Positions 1 through 4,517 of a stretch of 5,020 bases of DNA are shown here, piece by piece. The stretch comes from Ruminiclostridium sp. (GTDB lineage Bacteria; Bacillota_A; Clostridia; Oscillospirales; Oscillospiraceae): contig JAFXCU010000074.1 of assembly GCA_017521345.1 (NCBI GenBank), forward strand, positions 1-5,020, given 5' to 3'. The first letter of the stretch is position 1. Every line of letters begins with the position of its first letter. The notes beneath the pieces were generated by a model. It was not told where the DNA came from and ran no database searches. It worked only from the letters and a program-made list of their open reading frames with translations. A program made the position numbers and the translations under genes.

Positions 1-89
1 CATGACCCTTGCCCAGCTCGGTGATTTCCTCGCGCAGGTGGTAGGCGGCATCAACAACCGCACCGACCACCAGCTGGAGGGCTGGGCTC

Positions 90-341
90 ATGGGCTGGAC
101 CGTGGGCGCTGTCACCGAGAAGAAGAAATCTTTCCCCCGGTATATTCTGGCCCTGGCTCTGGCCTGCGTCATCAAGATCGTGGGCTACTACATCGCCGAG
201 GCCATCATTTACGGCAACTGGATCATCCCCGTTTCCTCCATCCCCGGAAACCTGGTTCAGATCGGCGTGGCTGCCGTCATCGTCCTCATCGTCATTGAGC
301 CCCTCCGGGCGGCCGCCCAGCGCACCATTCTGAAGCACTGA
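90..341 (+). CDS. ECF transporter S component, C-terminal fragment (5' truncated)
   Basis: This 83-residue membrane protein fragment matches the C-terminal half of substrate-binding S components of energy-coupling factor (ECF) vitamin/micronutrient transporters, which sit in the membrane with the EcfT/EcfA module. Seen: two hydrophobic segments at about residues 18-41 and 53-70, a family-like GYYIAEAIIYGNW stretch and an SIPGNLVQ turn before the last helix, then a basic tail. Intact members are roughly 170-200 residues with about six helices, so the first half is missing. The frame stays family-like for two codons before ATG 90 (Gly-Leu), then becomes unrelated and hits a TAG stop at 42. A GGAGG at 76-80, 9 nt before the ATG, could permit translation from here, but the product would lack the N-terminal helices. 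It is most likely a pseudogene or a gene cut by a rearrangement or assembly join. The substrate cannot be told. Confidence 0.7.
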   Translation: MGWTVGAVTEKKKSFPRYILALALACVIKIVGYYIAEAIIYGNWIIPVSSIPGNLVQIGVAAVIVLIVIEPLRAAAQRTILKH

Positions 342-374
342 CAAGACATACTTGACAGGAGATAATGCAGATTT

Positions 375-401
375 GCAGGGGTTTTCCGGGAAAACCCCTG
401 C
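375..401 (+). terminator. Intrinsic terminator-like hairpin after the ECF fragment
   Basis: A perfect 11-bp stem (375-385 with 391-401) closes a 5-nt CCGGG loop. A further 4-bp outer stem (367-370 with 405-408) is separated by a small internal loop. A TTT at 402-404 and a TTTT at 411-414 form a weak, interrupted T-tract. It lies 33 bases after the stop of the ECF fragment and ahead of the gdhA promoter, so it probably insulates the two units. Confidence 0.65.
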
Positions 402-500
402 TTTCTGCAAGTTTTGTGAAAGAAGCCTTCAAAACCATTCAAAAAAGCACTGGTTTTGTGGGATGACGCAAATTTTACGGGGAGAATTTCAAAAAACTTG

Positions 501-529
501 TTGCATTTAGAAGATGGGCGTGCTATACT
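501..529 (+). promoter_or_regulatory. Sigma-A-type promoter of gdhA
   Basis: A -10 hexamer TATACT (524-529) preceded by TG at 521-522 forms an extended -10. It is spaced 17 bases from a weaker -35, TTGCAT (501-506). The expected transcription start is near 535-537, giving a leader of about 100 nt before the gdhA start codon. It is the best promoter match between the upstream terminator and gdhA. Assignment is by pattern only. Confidence 0.65.
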
Positions 530-535
530 TTTCAT

Positions 536-566
536 GCAATGGGACGATATGCCGTTGTCCCCTTGC
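536..566 (+). promoter_or_regulatory. 5' leader stem-loop of gdhA transcript
   Basis: Positions 536-545 pair with 557-566 (9 of 10 pairs, one T-C mismatch) around an 11-nt loop, starting at the predicted transcription start. Such a hairpin at the very 5' end could protect the message from 5'-end-dependent decay. A TTTTT run at 571-575 follows five bases after the stem, so an attenuator role is also conceivable. Which role applies is inference. No known riboswitch architecture was recognised in the remaining leader. Confidence 0.4.
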
Positions 567-638
567 GCAGTTTTTCCTGTATTTTCGCCTGTGGAGTGCA
601 GGTAAAAATAATATTTCAATGTGAAGGAGCAGATTACA

Positions 639-1988
639 ATGAATGCTTATATTGAACGCGTTATTGCTAACGTGAAGGCAAAGCACGGCAACGAGCCCGA
701 GTTCGTGCAGACCGTCGAAGAAGTTCTGAGCTCTCTGGACCCCATCGTCGAGGCTCATCCCGAATATGAAAAGGTTGACCTGCTGGGCCGTATGGTCGAG
801 CCCGAGCGTATGTTCACCTTCCGTGTTGTCTGGACCGACGACGCTGGCCAGGCTCACACCAACATCGGCTATCGCTGCCAGTTCAACGGCGCTATCGGCC
901 CCTACAAGGGCGGCCTGCGCTTCCAGCCCAACGTTTACTCCGGCATCATCAAGTTCCTGGGCTTCGAGCAGATCTTCAAGAACTCCCTGACCGGTCTGCC
1001 CATCGGCGGCGGCAAGGGCGGCGCTGACTTCGATCCCTCCGGCAAGTCCGACGCTGAGATCATGCGCTTCTGCCAGAGCTTCATGACTGCTCTGTATCGT
1101 TACATCGGTCCCGACATCGACGTTCCCGCTGGTGACATGGGCGTTGGCGGCCGCGAGATCGGCTACCTGTATGGCCAGTATCGCCGCCTGAAGGGCGTTT
1201 GGGAGAACGGCGTTCTGACCGGTAAGGGCCTGTCCTACGGCGGCTCCCTGGCTCGTCCCGAGGCTACCGGTTACGGTGCTGTCTACTACACCGTCGAAGT
1301 TCTGAAGCACGAAGGCGAGTCCATCGAGGGCAAGACCATCGCAGCTGCTGGCTTCGGTAACGTTACCTGGGGCATCTGCAAGAAGGCTATGCACCTGGGC
1401 GCTAAGGTCATCACCCTGTCCGGCCCCGACGGCTACGTCTACGATCCCGAAGGCGTCTGCACCGAAGAGAAGGTCGACTACCTGCTGGAGATGCGTTCCT
1501 CCGGCCGTAACAAGGTTCAGGACTATGCTGACAAGTTCGGCGTTGAGTTCTTCCCCGGCCAGAAGCCCTGGGGCGTGAAGGCTGACATCATCATGCCCTC
1601 CGCTATGCAGAACGACGTCAACATGGAGCAGGCTGAGAAGATCGCTGCTTGCGGCGCTAAGTACTACATCGAGGTCGCTAACATGCCCACCACCAACGAC
1701 GCTCTGGCTTACCTGATGGCACAGCCCGGCATGATCGTTGCTCCCTCCAAGGCTGTTAACGCTGGCGGCGTTGGCGTTTCCGCAATGGAAATGTCCCAGA
1801 ACTCCGAGCGTCTGTCCTGGACCGAGGAAGAGGTTGATGCACAGCTGCAGAAGATGATGATCAACATCCACAAGGTCTCCGCAGAGGCTGCTGAGCAGTA
1901 TGGCCTGGGCTACAACCTGGTCGCTGGCGCTAACCTGGCTGGCTTCAAGAAGGTTGCTGAGGCTATGATGGAGCAGGGCATCTTCTAA
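639..1988 (+). CDS. gdhA: Glutamate dehydrogenase, probably NAD(H)-specific
   Basis: This enzyme catalyses the reversible oxidative deamination of glutamate to 2-oxoglutarate and ammonium in the cytoplasm. The 449-residue length and sequence fit the hexameric small-subunit class, and it closely resembles the Clostridium symbiosum enzyme as I recall it. Substrate-domain residues are present: Lys90 in GPYKGGLRF, Lys114, catalytic Lys126 in GGGKGG, Asp166 in PAGDMGVG and Ser381. The Rossmann domain has GFGNV at 238-242. Phe239, Pro263 and Asp264 match positions that set NAD preference in the C. symbiosum enzyme, so NAD(H) is predicted over NADP(H). ATG 639 is chosen because AAGGAG at 624-629 sits 9 nt upstream. 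The in-frame GTG at 621 would lie before that site and add residues absent from the family. The gene is monocistronic, between its own promoter and strong terminators. Its codon use (Ala as GCT) differs sharply from its neighbours and suggests high expression. Confidence 0.96.
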   Translation: MNAYIERVIANVKAKHGNEPEFVQTVEEVLSSLDPIVEAHPEYEKVDLLGRMVEPERMFTFRVVWTDDAGQAHTNIGYRCQFNGAIGPYKGGLRFQPNVYSGIIKFLGFEQIFKNSLTGLPIGGGKGGADFDPSGKSDAEIMRFCQSFMTALYRYIGPDIDVPAGDMGVGGREIGYLYGQYRRLKGVWENGVLTGKGLSYGGSLARPEATGYGAVYYTVEVLKHEGESIEGKTIAAAGFGNVTWGICKKAMHLGAKVITLSGPDGYVYDPEGVCTEEKVDYLLEMRSSGRNKVQDYADKFGVEFFPGQKPWGVKADIIMPSAMQNDVNMEQAEKIAACGAKYYIEVANMPTTNDALAYLMAQPGMIVAPSKAVNAGGVGVSAMEMSQNSERLSWTEEEVDAQLQKMMINIHKVSAEAAEQYGLGYNLVAGANLAGFKKVAEAMMEQGIF

Positions 1989-2032
1989 TTAAAGATTGTC
2001 ACTCCCAATCTGTTTCAATAACGCGTAATGCG

Positions 2033-2065
2033 AAAGGACCCGGTCTTTGGACCGGGTCCTTTTTT
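2033..2065 (+). terminator. Strong intrinsic terminator of gdhA
   Basis: A perfect 10-bp GC-rich stem (2036-2045 with 2050-2059) has a 4-nt TTTG loop. It is extended by three A-T pairs into a run of six T (2060-2065). It lies 45 bases after the gdhA stop and has every hallmark of a rho-independent terminator. Confidence 0.93.
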
Positions 2066-2069
2066 ATAG

Positions 2070-2106
2070 ACTTGAGGGAGCCGCCGGGCTCCCTCAAGTA
2101 TTTTTT
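2070..2106 (+). terminator. Second, tandem intrinsic terminator
   Basis: A perfect 13-bp stem (2070-2082 with 2087-2099) with a 4-nt GCCG loop is followed by A and six T (2101-2106). It begins five bases after the T-tract of the first terminator, so any read-through from gdhA meets a second stop. The T-tract is on the + strand only, so it acts in the gdhA direction. Confidence 0.85.
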
Positions 2107-2202
2107 CGGCCTGCGGCAGCGCACGGGCCAGAGGCCCGCACGTTTGCAGGCCGAGAAGTGTTTTTTCGGGGCACATGTCCCCAAAAAAACACATTGTAAT
2201 TT

Positions 2203-2243
2203 ATTCCGACTTCTGCAGAAGTCGGAATTCTGCGAAGCTTTTT
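2203..2243 (+). repeat. 26-base perfect palindrome overlapping an alternative hairpin
   Basis: Bases 2203-2228 are an exact inverted repeat with no spacer, giving an 11-bp stem with a TGCA loop when folded. Bases 2210-2237 can instead form a 10-bp stem with one bulged T and a 7-nt loop, followed by TTTTT at 2239-2243, which is terminator-like. The two folds share bases and exclude each other. It could be a DNA operator, a transcript terminator or a chance overlap. It lies about 60-95 bases upstream of the predicted MoxR promoter. Confidence 0.5.
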
Positions 2244-2298
2244 CCGCCTTTGCACAAAAACAGCCTGGGAAAAAGTTTGGGAAATGGGGGAAAATCCG

Positions 2299-2327
2299 AT
2301 GACTTTCCAAGGGTTTTATGGTAAACT
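2299..2327 (+). promoter_or_regulatory. Promoter of the MoxR-VWA operon
   Basis: ATGACT (2299-2304) as -35 and TAAACT (2322-2327) as -10 are separated by exactly 17 bases. TG at 2319-2320 gives an extended -10. The predicted start is near 2334, about 72 nt before the first gene. Each hexamer matches the sigma-A consensus at four of six bases, so it should be moderate in strength. No clear operator was recognised, apart from the palindrome further upstream. Confidence 0.6.
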
Positions 2328-2405
2328 AAAAAAGTCTATACCCAAATATCACGATTATTCCAAATCGTAATCATACCAAAAACCAAGGGAAAGGAAATCA
2401 AAACC

Positions 2406-3239
2406 ATGACTGAATTCAAGGGAAGCAGCAATTACGTGGTCTCCTCCGACCTGCTGCGCATCGTCAACATCGCCATCGCCCTGGAAAAGCCCCTGCTCAT
2501 CAAGGGTGAGCCCGGCACCGGCAAGACCCAGCTGGCCCAGGCCATCAGCGAGGCTCTGGACAAGGAGCTCATCATCTGGAACATCAAGTCCACCACCAAG
2601 GCCCAGGACGGCCTGTATGTCTACGACACCGTTCAGCGTCTGTACGACAGCCAGTTCGGCGGCGAAGGCGTGGACGACATCAAGAAGTATATTAAGCTGG
2701 GCAAGCTGGGCGAGGCCTTCTCTGCCGACAAGCAGGTGGTCCTGCTCATCGACGAGATCGACAAGGCCGACCTGGAGTTCCCCAACGACCTGCTGTGGGA
2801 GCTGGACAAGATGGAGTTCTACATCCCCGAGACCAAGGAGACCATCTCTGCCAAGCAGCGCCCCATCGTCATCATCACCTCCAACGCCGAAAAGGAACTG
2901 CCCGACGCCTTCCTGCGCCGCTGCATCTTCCACTATATCGCCTTCCCCAACCAGGCCATGATGACCGACATTGTCCACGCTCACTACGACAACATCGAGG
3001 ACAACCTGCTGGAGATGGCCATGCGGGCCTTCTACCAGGTCCGTGACCTGCCCACCGTGGCAAAGAAGCCCTCCACCTCCGAGCTGCTGGACTGGCTCCA
3101 GGCCCTCCGCCTGGGCGGCGTGGACCCCAACAAGATCGAAGAGGAGCTGCCCTACGCCGGCATCCTGCTGAAGAAGACCGAGGACCTGACCGCCGTGAAG
3201 AACGCCAAGAACCGGGTGAAGAACGGCTACCGCTGGTAA
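2406..3239 (+). CDS. MoxR-family AAA+ ATPase
   Basis: A 277-residue cytoplasmic AAA+ ATPase of the MoxR class, which works as an ATP-driven chaperone with a VWA-domain partner to mature or remodel target complexes. CoxD with CoxE in carbon monoxide dehydrogenase maturation is the best-known relative pair. Seen: Walker A GEPGTGKT (34-41), Walker B VLLIDE (112-117), sensor-1 IITSN ending at Asn160, an Arg-Arg pair at 171-172 in the arginine-finger region (LPDAFLRRCIF), and a sensor-2-like KPSTSELLDW (221-230) in the lid. There is no signal peptide or membrane segment. Length is within the usual range, so it looks complete and active. ATG 2406 has AAGGA at 2391-2395, 10 nt upstream, and no earlier in-frame start is plausible. 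The VWA gene follows after 18 bases, so the two are co-transcribed. The client is unknown, and no metalloenzyme gene lies nearby in the window. Confidence 0.93.
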   Translation: MTEFKGSSNYVVSSDLLRIVNIAIALEKPLLIKGEPGTGKTQLAQAISEALDKELIIWNIKSTTKAQDGLYVYDTVQRLYDSQFGGEGVDDIKKYIKLGKLGEAFSADKQVVLLIDEIDKADLEFPNDLLWELDKMEFYIPETKETISAKQRPIVIITSNAEKELPDAFLRRCIFHYIAFPNQAMMTDIVHAHYDNIEDNLLEMAMRAFYQVRDLPTVAKKPSTSELLDWLQALRLGGVDPNKIEEELPYAGILLKKTEDLTAVKNAKNRVKNGYRW

Positions 3240-3257
3240 AATCAAAGGAGGGACACC

Positions 3258-4454
3258 GTGTTTACCGATTTATTCTACCTCTTGCGTGCACGGGGTCTGA
3301 AGGTGTCCATGAACGAGTGGCTCTCTCTCATGGAGGCTCTGGAGCGGGGACTCTGCCGCAACAGCCTTCTGGAGTTCTACTACGTCAGCCGGGCCATCCT
3401 GGTGAAGACCGAGGCGGACTTTGACAAGTTCGACGAGATCTTCCTGGAGTACTTTGACCGGGTCCAGCACATCGAGGACGTGTCCGACGAGCTGATGGAT
3501 TGGCTCCACGACCCCAAGAACATGAAGAAATACGACAAGGACGAGGTGGACGCCCGCACCACCTACGACCTGGAAAAGCTCCGGCAGATGCTGGAGGAAC
3601 GCCTGCAGGAGCAGCACGAGCGCCACGACGGCGGCCAGTACTGGATCGGCACCGGCGGCACCTCCACCATGGGCCACTCCGGCTATGCCGCCACGGGCAT
3701 TCGTGTGGGCGGCGAGAGCCGGCACCGGCACGCCCTCCAGGTGGCCGGTGAGCGTGAGTTCAAGGACTTCCGCGAGGACAACGTCCTGGACCAGCGGTCC
3801 TTCCAGCTGGCCTTCCGCCGCCTGCGCCAGATGACCACCCGTCAGGACGGCCCCATGGACGTGCTGAACCTGGACCGGACCATCAGCGAGACCTGCAACA
3901 ACGCAGGCTACCTGAGCCTGGAGTTCGACCGCCCCCGTGTCAACGACATGAAGGTCATGGTCCTTTTCGACTCCGGCGGCTCCATGACCCCCTACGCCCG
4001 CCTGTGCAGCCAGCTCTTCCAGGCGGTCAACCGTGCCAACAACTTCAAGGATCTGAAGATCTTCTACTTCCATAACATCTGGTACTCCGAGCTGTACACC
4101 GACCCCCGCTGCTCCTATGGACAGTCTGTCCAGACCCAGTGGGTCATCAACAACCTCAGCCGGGAGTACAAGGTCATCGTGGTGGGTGACGCCTCCATGG
4201 CTCCCTCCGAGATGACCTGGGTGGGCGGCAGCAGCTGGTACAACCGGTACAACCAGGAGACCGGTCTCACCTGGCTCAACCGCCTCCACAGCCGCTTCGA
4301 GAAGATGGTGTGGTTCAACCCCATCCCCGAGGCCATGTGGGAGTACGACTACGGCTATCAGACCATTGAGATGATCCGCAACACGGTGGATATGTATCAG
4401 CTCACCGTGGAGGGTCTGGGCCGGGGCCTGAAAAAGCTGGTCTCTGCCCGCTGA
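3258..4454 (+). CDS. CoxE-like VWA-domain protein, MoxR partner
   Basis: A 398-residue soluble protein of the CoxE-like VWA class, presumed adaptor of the MoxR ATPase encoded just upstream. Order of parts: a helical N-terminal region (1-90), a charged helix with coiled-coil character (about 100-122), a Gly-rich signature (HDGGQYWIGTGGTS at 123-136, then GHSGY and IRVGGES to 154), a second helical part (about 165-215), and the VWA fold (about 230-395). The metal-site motif reads DSGGSM (238-243), so the canonical DxSxS has Gly at its third position (Gly240). A later VVGDASM supplies Asp311. I recall the same D-x-G-G-S-M form in proteobacterial homologues, so it is probably a family trait. GTG 3258 is chosen because AGGAGG at 3246-3251 is 6 nt upstream. 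Without a signal peptide it should act in the cytoplasm. The substrate or client is unknown. Confidence 0.92.
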   Translation: MFTDLFYLLRARGLKVSMNEWLSLMEALERGLCRNSLLEFYYVSRAILVKTEADFDKFDEIFLEYFDRVQHIEDVSDELMDWLHDPKNMKKYDKDEVDARTTYDLEKLRQMLEERLQEQHERHDGGQYWIGTGGTSTMGHSGYAATGIRVGGESRHRHALQVAGEREFKDFREDNVLDQRSFQLAFRRLRQMTTRQDGPMDVLNLDRTISETCNNAGYLSLEFDRPRVNDMKVMVLFDSGGSMTPYARLCSQLFQAVNRANNFKDLKIFYFHNIWYSELYTDPRCSYGQSVQTQWVINNLSREYKVIVVGDASMAPSEMTWVGGSSWYNRYNQETGLTWLNRLHSRFEKMVWFNPIPEAMWEYDYGYQTIEMIRNTVDMYQLTVEGLGRGLKKLVSAR

Positions 4455-4465
4455 GAAACGACCCC

Positions 4466-4492
4466 AAAACCGGCCGTAAAACGGCCGGTTTT
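4466..4492 (+). terminator. Intrinsic terminator after the MoxR-VWA operon
   Basis: A perfect 12-bp stem (4466-4477 with 4481-4492) has a 3-nt AAA loop. Its last four stem bases are TTTT, followed by ATCTT. It starts 12 bases after the VWA stop. The T-tract is short and interrupted, so termination may be partial. The next ribosome site begins only 12 bases downstream. Confidence 0.85.
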
Positions 4493-4517
4493 ATCTTGCA
4501 GAAAAGGAGGAACCCCA

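Larger units (their letters stand above)
1989..2405. other. Gene-free, hairpin-dense spacer between gdhA and the MoxR gene
   Basis: This 417-base stretch holds no credible gene. After the two terminators come more foldable units. A 9-bp stem (2106-2114 with 2146-2154) encloses a 6-bp GC hairpin (2124-2129 with 2133-2138). Next is a 13-bp stem with one mismatch (2158-2171 with 2179-2192) containing a T6/A6 block. A perfect palindrome covers 2203-2228. The last third is A-rich and carries the promoter of the next operon. Small open frames across the hairpins on both strands have no ribosome site and read through the stem sequences, so they look spurious. The layout resembles a dispersed intergenic repeat, but copy number cannot be judged from one window. 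Confidence 0.6.

Noticed and set aside
430..458. 8-bp inverted repeat (430-437/451-458) upstream of gdhA
   Set aside because: The 13-nt loop and A/T-rich arms in an A-rich region make chance likely. It lies upstream of the predicted promoter without the spacing of a recognisable operator.
621..638. GTG at 621 as an upstream start for gdhA
   Set aside because: It precedes and includes the AAGGAG ribosome site for ATG 639 and would add six residues not expected in the family.
507..1871. Long open frame (454 codons) antisense to gdhA
   Set aside because: It exactly shadows gdhA, ends in low-complexity Ala/Val/Leu/Asp/Gly-rich sequence, and is explained by the biased codon use of gdhA. No ribosome site or family match was seen.
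1999..2310. Small open frames on both strands across the hairpin spacer (about 76 and 103 codons)
   Set aside because: They translate straight through terminator stems and palindromes, lack ribosome sites, and show no domain-like composition. They are probably spurious.
2337..2342. TATACC as an alternative -10 for the MoxR operon
   Set aside because: No acceptable -35 lies at 16-18 bases upstream, whereas 2299-2327 has exact 17-base spacing and an extended -10.
2355..3245. Long open frame antisense to the MoxR gene
   Set aside because: The product is low-complexity Gly/Leu/Val/Asp-rich sequence typical of the reverse of a GC-rich gene, while the sense strand has clear Walker motifs.
3270..4289. 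Long open frame antisense to the VWA gene
   Set aside because: The composition is the same kind of antisense artefact, and the sense strand is strongly family-like.
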